Part shown: piece after piece, positions 24,834 through 33,765 of the stretch
Position numbering within the stretch: the first letter of the stretch is position 1
How the letters are laid out: each line of letters opens with the position of its first letter
DNA from: JBOGVZ01 sp050692985
Lineage (GTDB): Bacteria > Actinomycetota > UBA4738 > CALAEC01
Assembly: GCA_050692985.1 (NCBI GenBank)
Contig: JBOGVZ010000062.1
Coordinates: forward strand, 1-57,272
DNA length: 57,272 nt
Direction of reading: 5' to 3'
Translations under genes and position numbers: made by a program
Notes under the pieces: model-generated
Seen by the model: the letters and a program-made list of their open reading frames with translations, nothing else
What the model was told of the DNA's origin: nothing
Databases searched by the model: none

Positions 24834-26234
24834 CTACCCGTTGCCCACCCCCATCGAGAACTGCTGTGTCTGGGGATTCAGCAGGCTCAGCGTGATGAAG
24901 TCCCGGACCAACGGGTCCCGCAGCCTGAAGAGGTTCAGGCCCTTGGTGATCTCAGACTCGTAGATCACCCCGTTGTACCAGTAGGAGGACCACGCTCCGC
25001 CCAGCTCGTTCACCAGCATCCCGTCTGGGGTCATCACCTGGCCGAGCGGTGGGGGGTCGGACCAGGCCACCGTCACTGGGTTGGCCGGGTCGGTGAACTC
25101 CGTCACCCACGTGCCGGCCTGGTAGTTCCCGCTGACGGCCACGTACCGGCCGCTCTCGAGAGGCACGATGTTGTAGTTGTGGACAGTGCAGTTCTCCTCG
25201 TCCGACTGGGGACGCGGGAGGACCCACTGGCCCAGCTTGGCCCCGGTGTTGGCGTCGTAGAAGAACATGCTCTTGTCGATGTCGGGGTCCGAGGCCTCGC
25301 ATTCCGGCGCCGCCCCGCCCCCGGGCTCCCAGCCGGCGATGATGACCTCGCCGTCCCAGGTGAACGCCGCCGAGTGCCACCGCCCGTTGGTGCCGGCCTC
25401 ACCTACCCCGGGCTCGAAGATGGTGAACAGCAGGTTGGGGTCCCGGATGTTGCTGACGTTCCACACGTTGATCGTGTCGGCGCTGGCGCACGCTGCCTTG
25501 TTGACGTCGCCCAGGATGACGGCGGCATCGTGGCACCCCGTGCGGACGTCGGTGGTCGGACCGACCAGCGGCTCCCGTCGCAGCAGGTTGGCGTTCTGCG
25601 GGTTCGCCAGGGGGACGGCGATGATGTCCATGAAGTCGCCCACGGGATCATCGTTGGCCCGGGTGCCGTCGACGCACCCTGCGCTGCTGGAGTTGTTGCT
25701 GTAGACGATGAGCGTGTTTCGAACCACACCTGCCATGGTGGCCGTGTGGGATCCGCAGGGAAGCTCGACGGAGGCCACCAGGTCGGGGTTGGTCGCGTCG
25801 CCGATGTCGAAGACGTGGACCCCTTCCCACCCGGCGGGAACCACTTCGTCGAGGCACATGCGGTCCTCGGACTTCGGCGAGTTCCACGACCGGACCAGGA
25901 TGTCCTCGAACACCACGATGTCGCCCTGGTCACCGTTGCACGAGGGGTGAGCCAGCTCGACGGGGTCGCGTGGGTCGGTGATGTCGATCACCCGCCAGCC
26001 GTCGTAGTTGCCCTGGAAGGCCAGGTTCCCCTGGAAGGCCAGGTCGGAGCTGATGTGGCGCACCCCGTCCGGCTCGCCGAAGAACGTGGCCGGATGGGGA
26101 CTGTGCCCCAGGGCCACGAGGTTATCCGTATGGGGTCGGGTGCGGTGGTCGGCCACCGCCGGGATGGCACCCGCAACCAGTATCGTCGCCACGGCAGCCG
26201 TCAGGGACCATCGGATGCGTCGTTGCACTGTCAT
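24834..26234 (-). CDS. Secreted LVIVD-repeat-type beta-propeller protein
   Basis: This 466-residue protein has a Sec signal peptide (basic M-T-V-Q-R-R-I-R-W, hydrophobic core, cleavage after V-A-D or A-V-A). The body contains repeats such as W-R-V-I-D-I-T-D-P, V-H-V-F-D-I-G-D-A-T-N-P and I-N-V-W-N-V-S-N-I-R-D-P, the LVIVD-type blade. Several cysteines suggest disulfides outside the cell. The closing residues Q-Q-F-S-M-G-V-G-N-G show no anchor. The ATG at 26234 abuts its ribosome site (AAGGGAG); a GTG two codons later has better spacing. A TTGCCC/TACATT promoter stands about 150 nt upstream. Its partner or ligand is unknown. Confidence 0.8.
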   Translation of the reverse strand: MTVQRRIRWSLTAAVATILVAGAIPAVADHRTRPHTDNLVALGHSPHPATFFGEPDGVRHISSDLAFQGNLAFQGNYDGWRVIDITDPRDPVELAHPSCNGDQGDIVVFEDILVRSWNSPKSEDRMCLDEVVPAGWEGVHVFDIGDATNPDLVASVELPCGSHTATMAGVVRNTLIVYSNNSSSAGCVDGTRANDDPVGDFMDIIAVPLANPQNANLLRREPLVGPTTDVRTGCHDAAVILGDVNKAACASADTINVWNVSNIRDPNLLFTIFEPGVGEAGTNGRWHSAAFTWDGEVIIAGWEPGGGAAPECEASDPDIDKSMFFYDANTGAKLGQWVLPRPQSDEENCTVHNYNIVPLESGRYVAVSGNYQAGTWVTEFTDPANPVTVAWSDPPPLGQVMTPDGMLVNELGGAWSSYWYNGVIYESEITKGLNLFRLRDPLVRDFITLSLLNPQTQQFSMGVGNG

Positions 26235-26385
26235 CTCCCTTCTGATCCGAACCGACAGGAGGCTCGGGGGAACGGGGGGGTCGCGGACCGGGGCGCCGCC
26301 GAGGGGCCCGCGCAGCCGGAGGACGGTCATCCCACCCCTTCCCTGGAGGCCCGGCGCGCGCATGGCGTCCCCTCGACTCCCTGGG

Positions 26386-26414
26386 AATGTATGATTTCGG
26401 AGCGGGCCGGGCAA
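26386..26414 (-). promoter_or_regulatory. Promoter of the LVIVD-type protein gene
   Basis: TTGCCC (26409-26414) and TACATT (26386-26391) on the minus strand are 17 nt apart in the 207-nt gap after uvrB. The leader would be about 145 nt. I see no other gene in this gap. Confidence 0.5.
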
Positions 26415-26441
26415 GTCCAGCGAACCTGGCGGCCCGGGCGT

Positions 26442-28457
26442 TCAGCCCACGCCGGCCTCGCGGAGCCCGGACAGCTCCTTGCGGAGGTCCCGGACCTCGT
26501 CGCGCAGGCGAGCCGCGTACTCGAACCGCAGGTCCCTGGCCGCCTCGTGCATCTCCTCCTCCAGGGTCCGGATCAGCCGCTCCAGCTCGTCCCTGGGCAG
26601 CTCGGGCCGCTCCGGCCGCCCCCGCCGCCTGCGCTCCGGCTTGGGCGCGCCCAGGCCCTCGGCCTCCAGCGACAGCAGGATGTCGGAGACCTTCTTGCGG
26701 ACCGTCTGGGGGTCGATGCCGTTCGCCCGGTTGTGGTCCATCTGGATCTTGCGGCGCCGCTGGGTCTCGGAGATGGCCCGGCGCATGGAGTCCGTGACCT
26801 GGTCCGCGAACATCAGCACCTTGCCCTCCACGTTGCGGGCGGCCCGGCCGATCGTCTGGATCAGCGAGGTCTCGCTCCGCAGGAACCCTTCCTTGTCCGC
26901 GTCGAGGATGGCCACCAGGGACACCTCCGGGAGGTCCAGCCCCTCGCGCAGCAGGTTGATCCCCACCAGCACGTCGAACTCGCCGAGCCGCAGGTCCCGC
27001 AGGATCTCGATGCGCTGGATCGTGTCGATCTCCGAGTGGAGGTAGCGGACCCGGAGGCCCATCTCGATCAGGTAGTCCGTGAGGTCCTCGGCCATCTTCT
27101 TGGTCAGGGTGGTCACCAGCACCCGCTGGTCGCCCTCCACCCGGCGGCGGATCTCCTCCATGAGATCGTCCACCTGTCCGCGGGTGGGCCGGACCTCCAC
27201 CTCCGGATCCACCAGGCCGGTGGGCCGGACGATCTGCTCGACCACCCGCTTCGACACCTGGAGCTCGTACGCGCTGGGGGTGGCGGACATGAACACGACC
27301 TGGTTGACCCGCTCGGTGAACTCGTCGAACTGGAGCGGCCGGTTGTCCACGGCCGATGGAAGCCGGAAGCCGAACTCCACCAGGGTTCGCTTGCGGGTCA
27401 TGTCCCCCTCGTACATGCCGTGGATCTGGGGCACGGTGACGTGGGACTCGTCGATCACGCACAGCCAGTCCTCCGGGAAGTAGTCCAGGAGGGTGTGCGG
27501 CGGCGTCCCCGGGGCCCGGCCGTCGATGTGCCGGCTGTAGTTCTCGATCCCGGAGCAGAACCCCAGCTCCCGGAGCATCTCCAGGTCGTGGTTCGTGCGC
27601 ATCCGCAGGCGCTGGGCCTCCAGGAGCTTGCCCTGCGACTCAAGCCCCTGGAGGCGCTCGGCCAGCTCGGCCTCGATCCCCGTGATGGCCCGCTGCATGC
27701 GGTCCCGCGAGGCCACGTAGTGGGTGGCGGGGTAGACAGTCACGTCGTGGAGCTGCTTGACCACCTCGCCGGTGATGAGGTCCAGGCGGGTGATGCGCTC
27801 CACCTCGTCGCCCCACAGCTCGATCCGCAGGGCGGTCTCCTCGTAGGCGGGGTGCACCTCGATGGTGTCGCCGGCCACCCGGAAGGTCCCCCGGGCCAGG
27901 TTGGCCTGGTTGCGCTGGTACTGCATCTCGACCAGGCGCCGGAGGGCGAACCCGTGGTCGAGAGGAGCGCCCGTGCGCACGTGGAGGATCTGCTCCATGT
28001 ACTCCTCGGGCGAGCCCAGGCCGTAGATGCACGATACCGAGGCCACGATGATGACGTCCTCCCGGGTCAGCAGGGCGCTGGTGGCCGAGTGCCGGAGGCG
28101 GTCGATCTCGTCGTTGACCGTGGCGTCCTTCTCGATGTACAGGTCGGTCTGGGGGACGTACGCCTCCGGCTGGTAGTAGTCGTAGTACGAGACGAAGTAC
28201 TCCACGGCGTTCTCCGGGAAGAACTCCCGGAACTCGTTCGCCAGCTGGGCGGCCAGGGACTTGTTGGGGGCGATCACCAGGGTCGGCTTCTGGACCCGCT
28301 CGATGGCCTTGGCCATGGTGAACGTCTTCCCCGAGCCGGTCACGCCCAGCAGCGTCAGGTAGTCCTCTCCGGCCAGGATGCCGTCTGCCAGGCCCTGTGC
28401 GGCCAGGGGCTGGTCACCGGCCGGCTGGAAGTCGGAGACGACGCGGAACGGTGGCAT
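26442..28457 (-). CDS. uvrB: Excinuclease ABC subunit B
   Basis: This 671-residue helicase-like subunit loads UvrC onto damaged DNA. Walker A is G-V-T-G-S-G-K-T at about 38-45. The beta-hairpin block Y-V-S-Y-Y-D-Y-Y-Q-P-E-A-Y-V-P is intact, and helicase motifs D-E-S-H, M-S-A-T-P and Q-T-I-G-R-A-A-R-N are present. A UVR coiled-coil motif ends the protein (F-E-Y-A-A-R-L-R-D), where UvrC binds. The ATG is 7 nt after TACAAT, so the mRNA is probably leaderless. Confidence 0.98.
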   Translation of the reverse strand: MPPFRVVSDFQPAGDQPLAAQGLADGILAGEDYLTLLGVTGSGKTFTMAKAIERVQKPTLVIAPNKSLAAQLANEFREFFPENAVEYFVSYYDYYQPEAYVPQTDLYIEKDATVNDEIDRLRHSATSALLTREDVIIVASVSCIYGLGSPEEYMEQILHVRTGAPLDHGFALRRLVEMQYQRNQANLARGTFRVAGDTIEVHPAYEETALRIELWGDEVERITRLDLITGEVVKQLHDVTVYPATHYVASRDRMQRAITGIEAELAERLQGLESQGKLLEAQRLRMRTNHDLEMLRELGFCSGIENYSRHIDGRAPGTPPHTLLDYFPEDWLCVIDESHVTVPQIHGMYEGDMTRKRTLVEFGFRLPSAVDNRPLQFDEFTERVNQVVFMSATPSAYELQVSKRVVEQIVRPTGLVDPEVEVRPTRGQVDDLMEEIRRRVEGDQRVLVTTLTKKMAEDLTDYLIEMGLRVRYLHSEIDTIQRIEILRDLRLGEFDVLVGINLLREGLDLPEVSLVAILDADKEGFLRSETSLIQTIGRAARNVEGKVLMFADQVTDSMRRAISETQRRRKIQMDHNRANGIDPQTVRKKVSDILLSLEAEGLGAPKPERRRRGRPERPELPRDELERLIRTLEEEMHEAARDLRFEYAARLRDEVRDLRKELSGLREAGVG

Positions 28458-28464
28458 CCCCTGG

Positions 28465-28470
28465 ATTGTA
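28465..28470 (-). promoter_or_regulatory. -10 box of uvrB, leaderless start
   Basis: TACAAT on the minus strand is followed by 7 nt and the uvrB ATG, placing +1 at the start codon. No convincing -35 is seen, as is frequent for actinobacterial promoters. Confidence 0.55.
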
Positions 28471-28482
28471 GGCGCGGGCTCG

Positions 28483-28860
28483 CTAGTCGAGGGGCTTGCG
28501 CCCGGAGAAACCGGCCCCGGCCTCGTGCCAGTAGCCCACCGCGTCCTCGTCGTCCGGCTGCCAGCACAGGTACACGAGGCGCCCCTCTCTCCGGGACGGG
28601 AAGTCGATGAGGCCCTTCTCGGCGTCCCGGAGCACCACGCTGCGGGCCGCCAGGGCCTCGACCTCCTCCCGCAGCACCCGAAGCGCTTCCCAGTGCTCGG
28701 CGGCCTCGCCGTCGGCGGAGGCGCGCTTGCGGATCCGGCGGGCCGAGCCGATCAGCGACCGCCGCGCCCGGCGGATCCGTGCCAGCGAGCCCCGGAGCTC
28801 GGCCAGCGAGGCGTTGGCCTCCTCCACGGTGTAGTAGCGCTCAGGCACGTCGGAGCCCAC
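28483..28860 (-). CDS. DUF2203-family protein
   Basis: This 125-residue soluble protein opens with Y-Y-T-V-E-E-A-N-A-S-L, contains a long amphipathic helical middle, and ends in the strand-rich block L-I-D-F-P-S-R-R-E-G-R-L-V-Y-L-C-W followed by W-H-E. That combination is characteristic of the DUF2203 family, whose function is unknown. It lies 25 nt upstream of uvrB, separated by the uvrB promoter. A TATCCT box 8 nt before the GTG suggests its own leaderless transcript. Confidence 0.8.
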   Translation of the reverse strand: MGSDVPERYYTVEEANASLAELRGSLARIRRARRSLIGSARRIRKRASADGEAAEHWEALRVLREEVEALAARSVVLRDAEKGLIDFPSRREGRLVYLCWQPDDEDAVGYWHEAGAGFSGRKPLD

Positions 28861-28890
28861 CCGAGGCCAGGATAGCCGGACCGGGGACCC

Positions 28891-29409
28891 TCAGAACTCC
28901 AGCGTGCAGTTCTCGCACTCGAACAGGTCTCGGCGCACGACCCTGCTGTGCCCCCCGCACCGGGGGCACCGGCGGCACCGGCCCCCTCCCCGGCAGTCGA
29001 TGGGCTCGGTGGTGGTGCCCGGCTCGTCCCACGTGGTCGACCCCTCCCCCGGCCGGGGAAGCTGGATCGACAGCAGGTACAGGGGCTCGCCGGCGCTGCG
29101 GAACCCGTGCGGGTACGCGGCGGCCCGGCCCAGGATCGCGCCCTGCTCCAGCGGCACCGTCCCGTGGATCCGGGCCTCGCCCCGGCCCCGGAGGACCACG
29201 GACCACTCCTCGGAATCCGGGTGCGTGTGGGCGTAGGCGATCTGGTCCGGGGCCAGGGCCTGGATCGAGAAGTAGAAGCCGGGCCCCTGGGAGATCGGCA
29301 CCCGGCGGAAACCGGACGGGCACAGCAGCACGAGGTCGTCGGCCAGGGCCCCGAACACCCCGAGGTTGTTCAGGACCTCGTCGAGATGGCCGACCCCCCG
29401 CTCACCCAT
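28891..29409 (-). CDS. Cupin-domain protein with C-terminal zinc-ribbon-like cysteines
   Basis: This protein has 172 residues. Residues of about 45-125 carry a cupin signature (A-H-T-H-P-D-S-E-E-W, then P-H-G-F), giving a likely metal site. The C-terminal 35 residues have paired cysteines (C-R-R-C-P-R-C-G-G and C-E-N-C), resembling a small zinc ribbon. The best start is the ATG at 29409, since the open frame beyond it nears the upstream gene. The reaction is unknown; a small-molecule sensor or a sugar or quercetinase-like enzyme are both possible. Confidence 0.7.
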   Translation of the reverse strand: MGERGVGHLDEVLNNLGVFGALADDLVLLCPSGFRRVPISQGPGFYFSIQALAPDQIAYAHTHPDSEEWSVVLRGRGEARIHGTVPLEQGAILGRAAAYPHGFRSAGEPLYLLSIQLPRPGEGSTTWDEPGTTTEPIDCRGGGRCRRCPRCGGHSRVVRRDLFECENCTLEF

Positions 29410-29449
29410 GGAGGCAATCAAAGCCCGGCGCGGGGTCGCCCGCAAGGCC

Positions 29450-30166
29450 CTAGGCGTCGAGGCCGATGGCCGCCGGGAGGTCTTCCAGAGAGGTGATCCG
29501 GAGACCTTCCGCGTCGGCGTGACGGCCGCGGCGGTCGATGAGCACCGGCAGCATCCCCGCTTCCCGGGCGGCGGCCACGTCGAAGAACGGATGATCGCCC
29601 ACGTACACCGACTCCCCCGGCTCCACCCGGGCCCGCTCCAGGGCGATGCGGAAGATCTGGGGGTCCGGCTTCTCCACGCCCTCCACGCCGGAGATCACCG
29701 TCACGGTGAAGAAGTGGCCGACCTCCAGGGCCTCCAGCAGCCGCTCCAGCCACTCCTCGAAGTTCGAGATCAGGCCCAGGGTGACGTGGGTCTTCGCCAG
29801 CCGCTCCAGCGTCGGCAGGGCGTCGGGGTGGAGGCGGTAGGTGGCCATGTCCGTGAACCGCGCGTACAGGGCCTCGAACAGCCGGTCGTGGTCGTCGGGG
29901 ATCCCCACCTCGGTGAGGAACGTGTCGTAGATCGCCCGCCACATCTCCCGCGACCGGTCCGAGGAGGTCGACCACAGCCGCCCCTCCCCCTTGGTGACCG
30001 CGTCGGTGAACCGCTGCGAGTAGGCCGACACCACCTCCTGGACCCGGGCCGGCTCCACCCGGTGGCCCTCCTCGCGGAGGACCTCGGTGAACACCTCGGC
30101 GAACGAGGGGTGAGGGTAGAGCAGGGTCTCCCCCGCGTCGAAGAACACGGCCCGGATCTCCGTCAC
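29450..30166 (-). CDS. HAD-superfamily hydrolase (subfamily IA type)
   Basis: This 238-residue enzyme has motif I F-F-D-A-G-E-T-L-L, motif II S-N-F near residue 130, a lysine in V-E-K-P-D-P-Q-I-F and motif IV V-G-D-H-P-F-F-D. An alpha-helical cap lies between motifs I and II. The second Asp of the phosphatase DxD motif is Gly, as in several HAD-IA hydrolases, so the substrate is uncertain. Its GTG overlaps the coaE stop (GTGA), so the two are translated together. Confidence 0.85.
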   Translation of the reverse strand: MTEIRAVFFDAGETLLYPHPSFAEVFTEVLREEGHRVEPARVQEVVSAYSQRFTDAVTKGEGRLWSTSSDRSREMWRAIYDTFLTEVGIPDDHDRLFEALYARFTDMATYRLHPDALPTLERLAKTHVTLGLISNFEEWLERLLEALEVGHFFTVTVISGVEGVEKPDPQIFRIALERARVEPGESVYVGDHPFFDVAAAREAGMLPVLIDRRGRHADAEGLRITSLEDLPAAIGLDA

Positions 30167-30774
30167 CGGCCACCTCCGTCGCGCCTTCGGAGGAGCTCCG
30201 CCCACAGGTCCTCGACCTGCCGCTCCAGCGACGCCAGGTCCCCGTCGTTGCGGACGACGAGGTCGGCCACGGCCCCGCGCTGCTCGGGCGAGGCCTGGGC
30301 CCGGATGCGGCTCCGCGCCTCGTCCTCCCCCATGCCCCGGTCGCGGCCCACCCGGGCGATCTGTTCCTCCTCGGGCGCGGTCACCACGACCACCACGTCG
30401 CAGGCGTCGTGGAAGCCCGTCTCCACGATCAGGGGGGCGTCGAACACCACGACCTCGTTGGTCCCGCGGAACGTCTCCACCTCCTCGGCCAGCAGCCGGA
30501 ACACCTCCGGATGGGTGATCGACTCCAGGGCCCGGCGCTTGGCCGGATCGGCGAACACCCGGGCCGAGAGCGCCTCGCGGTCGAGCTCGCCATCGGGCGC
30601 CACCACCGCGTCGCCGAACACCTGGACGACCTCGTGGTACCCGTGTGTCCCCGGGGCCACGGCCCGGCGGGCTAGATCGTCCGCGTCGATCACGACCGCT
30701 CCCCGGTCGGCCAGCATGCGGGCCACCGTGGACTTGCCCGACCCCAGGCCTCCGGTCAGCCCGACGAGCAGCAT
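30163..30774 (-). CDS. coaE: Dephospho-CoA kinase
   Basis: This 203-residue kinase catalyses the last step of coenzyme A synthesis. It has Walker A G-G-L-G-S-G-K-S-T at 8-16, the family D-A-D-D-L-A-R-R block, the substrate-site T-H-P-E-V-F-R and the lid R-I-R-A-Q. Length is standard. The ATG at 30774 is preferred because open frame beyond it is Pro/Gly-rich and lacks homology. It is 89 nt downstream of rpsA, the usual actinobacterial neighbour. Confidence 0.95.
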   Translation of the reverse strand: MLLVGLTGGLGSGKSTVARMLADRGAVVIDADDLARRAVAPGTHGYHEVVQVFGDAVVAPDGELDREALSARVFADPAKRRALESITHPEVFRLLAEEVETFRGTNEVVVFDAPLIVETGFHDACDVVVVVTAPEEEQIARVGRDRGMGEDEARSRIRAQASPEQRGAVADLVVRNDGDLASLERQVEDLWAELLRRRDGGGR

Positions 30775-30863
30775 GGCCCTCGGGGGGGGTCCGGGGGGGT
30801 AGCTCGCCCCGAGCGGCACGGCGTCGGATCGGACAGCGAGCGAACCCCCCAGTGGGAAGGCGC

Positions 30864-32171
30864 CTACGAGCGGCCCTCGCGCCGCTTCAGGTCCTCCACG
30901 ATCGACTCGAGGGAGACGTCCTCTTCCTCCGCGGGCACCTCGGCCGCGGGCACCTCGGGCTCGGGGGCGATCTCGTCCTCGGCCGGCGAGGGCTCCGGTG
31001 CCGGGGCGGGCTCGGCGTCCTGGGGCGGCGGCGCGGGGACCGGCTCGGCCTCCGCCTCCGGGGGCTCGGGAGCCTGGACGTCGGCCTCCGCCTCGGGCTC
31101 GGCCACCTCCTCCTCGATCTCCGGCCCCGGGACGGCCTCCTGGACGCCGCGCATCGACAGCGACACCCGCCGCCGGGACACGTCCACGTCCTCGACCCGG
31201 ACCCGCACCGAGTCGCCGACCTGAACCACCTGGTCGGCGGACTCCACGTGCTGCTCGGAGAGCTTGGAGATGTGGACCAGGCCCTCGATCCCGTCGGCCA
31301 CCCGCACGAACGCCCCGAACGGCACGATCTTGGTGACCTCCCCCTCGATGACCTGTCCGGCCCGGTGGGTGGCCTCGAACTGCTTCCACGGGTCGGCCTG
31401 GGTGGCCTTCAGCGACAGCGACACGCGCTCTCGCTCCATGTCCACGTCCAGGACCTCGATCTCGACCTCCTGGCCCACCGTGACCACCTCGCTGGGGTGC
31501 TCCACGTGGCGCCACGACAGCTCGGACACGTGGACCAGGCCGTCCACCCCGCCCAGGTCCACGAACGCCCCGAAGTTCACGATCGAGGAGACGGTCCCCG
31601 TGCGGCGCTCACCCTTCTGGAGCGACTCCAGGAACTTCTTGCGCCCCTCGCTCTGGGACTCCTCCAGGAAGGCTCGGCGCGACAGCACCACGTTGTTCCG
31701 GTTGCGGTCGAGCTCGATGATCTTGCACTCGAGCTCCTGGCCCACGTAGGGGTGGAGGTCTCGTACCCGCCGCAGCTCCACCAGCGAGGCCGGCAGGAAC
31801 CCTCGCAGGTCGATGTCCAGGATCAGGCCGCCCTTGACCACCTCGATGACCGGACCCCGGATCGTGCCGCCCTCGGCCATGACCTGCTCGATGCGGCCCC
31901 AGGCCCGCTCGTACTGGGCCCGCTTCTTCGACAGGATGAGGCGCCCCTCCTTGTCCTCCTTCTGGAGGACGAGGGCCTCGATCTCCTCGCCGATCTGCAC
32001 GACCTCGTCCGGGTCGGCGTCGTGGCGGATCGACAGCTCCTTGGCGGGGATGACGCCTTCGGACTTGTAGCCGATGTCCAGGAGGACCTCGTCCCGGTCG
32101 ATGCGAACCACCTCGCCGGCGACGAGGTCACCGTCGTTGATGTCCTTCAGGGAGGCCTCCACGGCCTCCAC
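30864..32171 (-). CDS. rpsA: 30S ribosomal protein S1
   Basis: This 435-residue protein has four S1 RNA-binding domains (about 10-85, 95-160, 180-250 and 267-340). Family blocks are E-V-L-L-D-I-G-Y-K-S-E-G, K-K-R-A-Q-Y-E-R-A-W, G-F-L-P-A-S-L-V-E and V-N-F-G-A-F-V-D-L-G-G-V-D-G-L-V-H-V-S-E-L-S. The tail of about 90 residues is almost only Glu, Pro and Ala. It helps mRNAs bind the 30S subunit. The GTG at 32171 has GAGG five nt upstream. In-frame coding-like sequence continues 19 codons further to an AUC behind an AGAGGAG site, so the true start may be non-AUG. A consensus-like promoter lies upstream. Confidence 0.95.
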   Translation of the reverse strand: MEAVEASLKDINDGDLVAGEVVRIDRDEVLLDIGYKSEGVIPAKELSIRHDADPDEVVQIGEEIEALVLQKEDKEGRLILSKKRAQYERAWGRIEQVMAEGGTIRGPVIEVVKGGLILDIDLRGFLPASLVELRRVRDLHPYVGQELECKIIELDRNRNNVVLSRRAFLEESQSEGRKKFLESLQKGERRTGTVSSIVNFGAFVDLGGVDGLVHVSELSWRHVEHPSEVVTVGQEVEIEVLDVDMERERVSLSLKATQADPWKQFEATHRAGQVIEGEVTKIVPFGAFVRVADGIEGLVHISKLSEQHVESADQVVQVGDSVRVRVEDVDVSRRRVSLSMRGVQEAVPGPEIEEEVAEPEAEADVQAPEPPEAEAEPVPAPPPQDAEPAPAPEPSPAEDEIAPEPEVPAAEVPAEEEDVSLESIVEDLKRREGRS

Positions 32172-32322
32172 CAGCTCCTCGGGGGTCAGATCGGGCTGGT
32201 CCGTCCCCCGCTCGGTCTGTGTCTCGATCTGCGATCAGCTCCTCTCTCGCCGCACGGCCGCACCCCGGGGCCCGGTGGGAATGGCGATTCCGTGCAGGCG
32301 GGGACCCGTTGGGGCCGGTGGA

Positions 32323-32352
32323 ATCTTAGAAGACCGCGCTGACCAGCGTCAA
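32323..32352 (-). promoter_or_regulatory. Promoter of rpsA-coaE
   Basis: TTGACG (32347-32352) and TAAGAT (32323-32328) on the minus strand are 18 nt apart, the best-matching hexamers on this strand of the window. The -35 overlaps the stop of the glycosyltransferase gene. A leader of roughly 90-145 nt results, depending on the start used. Confidence 0.65.
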
Positions 32353-33756
32353 CGCGGGGCCGGGGAGGGTGCCCGGGGGACGAGCCGGCGCCCCCCAGCC
32401 AGGACCACCAGGGGCGGACCGTAGCGGAGGGTGGTCTGCACCAGGAGGCCCGGGATCGCCAGGCCGGCGGGGAGCAGGCCCGTTCCAGCGGCCACGATGA
32501 GCGAGGTCCCGGCGAACGCCCACAGCGCCCCGGAGATCGCCGACCGGCCGATGGCGGCGGCCAGGGCCAGCGGCCCCACCAGGTGCCACGGCAGGTACCA
32601 CGGCGTCACCAGGAGATAGACGCCGAACAGGACCGCCGCCATCGGCCACGGCTCCTTCGTGCTCCTGCGGGAGCGGGCCACCCAGGCCACCGCCCCGGCC
32701 AGGACCACGGCGCCCGCGATCCGCAGGGCCGCCCCCGCCGGCGAGGCACCGGCGTCGGCGTCGTTGGGACATCCCGGCCAGGGCCCGGACCACGCTTCCC
32801 GCCAGGGACGCCGAGGCCAGCCGGCCGACCCGCCCGATGCCCGAGAGCGTGGAGGCCCCGGCCCAGAAGGGCGCGTAGGCCGCCACGGCCAGGGCCACGG
32901 CGGAACCGCCGTGGACGAGCGCGGCTCGGGCTCCCCGGCGGCGGGCCACGGCGATGAGCCACGCCACCAGGGCCAGCCCGGCGTACGCCTTGACCAGTGC
33001 GGCGGCGGTGACCAGGAGGGTCGTCCCCAGGACCCTCCCCCGCCGCTCGGCCAGCACCGCTCCGGCCAGGGCCGCGGCCACCGTCGCATCGGCGTGGGCT
33101 CCCAGTCCGACGGAGAAGACCACCAGGGGGTTGTAGGCGAAAGCTACGACCGCCCGGCCGGCCCGGTCGGGCGAGACCGACAGGGCCCGGGCCAGCAACG
33201 CCGCGGCCCCCACGGCCAGGACGGCGGTCAGGACCTTGACCCCGAGGAAGCCACCCAGCAGCGAATCCCCGGCCAGGCGCGTCACCCCTGCGGTCAGCAG
33301 GGTCCACACCGGCCCGTACACGGTCGTGGTGTCGTCCCACCGGGAGAAGGCCAGCCACGGATCGTCGAACCGGAACGGCGCCACCACGTAGGGATTGACT
33401 CCGGCACCCGTCATCTTCCCGTACACCAGGTACTGGTACACGTCCTGCGACTGCTGGGCCTGGGCGGCCACCAGGAGGAGGTACACCACGGCGGCCACGG
33501 CCAGCAGCACCGTGGGGGACGGCAGCGCGATCCTGCGGAACACCACGACCCAGTACGGGACGAAGGCGGCCAGCACCAGGTACCAGTAGGCGAACGGCGA
33601 GCCCGCGGGACGGGGACGGAACGCCGGGAGCCCCGACAGCAGGGGGCGGACCAGGAAGAAGGCGGCCACGCCCACCAGCGTGGCGACCAGCACGACGAAC
33701 GCGAGCCGGCCGGTCCTGTGGGTGTCCTCCTCGGGGATGGTCGCCCCGCCGGTCAC
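32349..33756 (-). pseudogene. Multispanning glycosyltransferase-like membrane protein (GT87/mannosyltransferase type), one frameshift
   Basis: Two reading frames together encode about 468 residues with roughly ten hydrophobic segments. The first frame includes a periplasmic-loop region with Q-S-Q-D-V-Y-Q-Y-L-V-Y-G and G-V-N-P-Y, typical of polyprenol-phosphate-dependent mannosyltransferases of the GT87/DUF2029 kind. After A-G-M-S the frame is lost at a CCC run (32766-32768); removing one C joins it cleanly to N-D-A-D-A-G and the remaining helices (L-V-T-P-W-Y-L-P-W-H). The gene is broken by a single base or the run is a sequencing error. If intact, it would add a sugar to a lipid or glycan at the outer face. 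It lies 9 nt after polA. Confidence 0.65.
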
Positions 33757-33765
33757 CGGCGACGG

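Noticed and set aside
19071..28610. A 9.5-kb open frame on the plus strand
   Set aside because: It lies antisense to uvrA, the amidohydrolase, uvrB and others, whose protein families are certain. High GC content leaves the mirror frame free of stops. The predicted protein is low-complexity with no family marks.
30802..30814. Small GCTCG/CGAGC hairpin between rpsA and coaE
   Set aside because: Only 5 bp with a 3-nt loop, expected by chance at this GC content.
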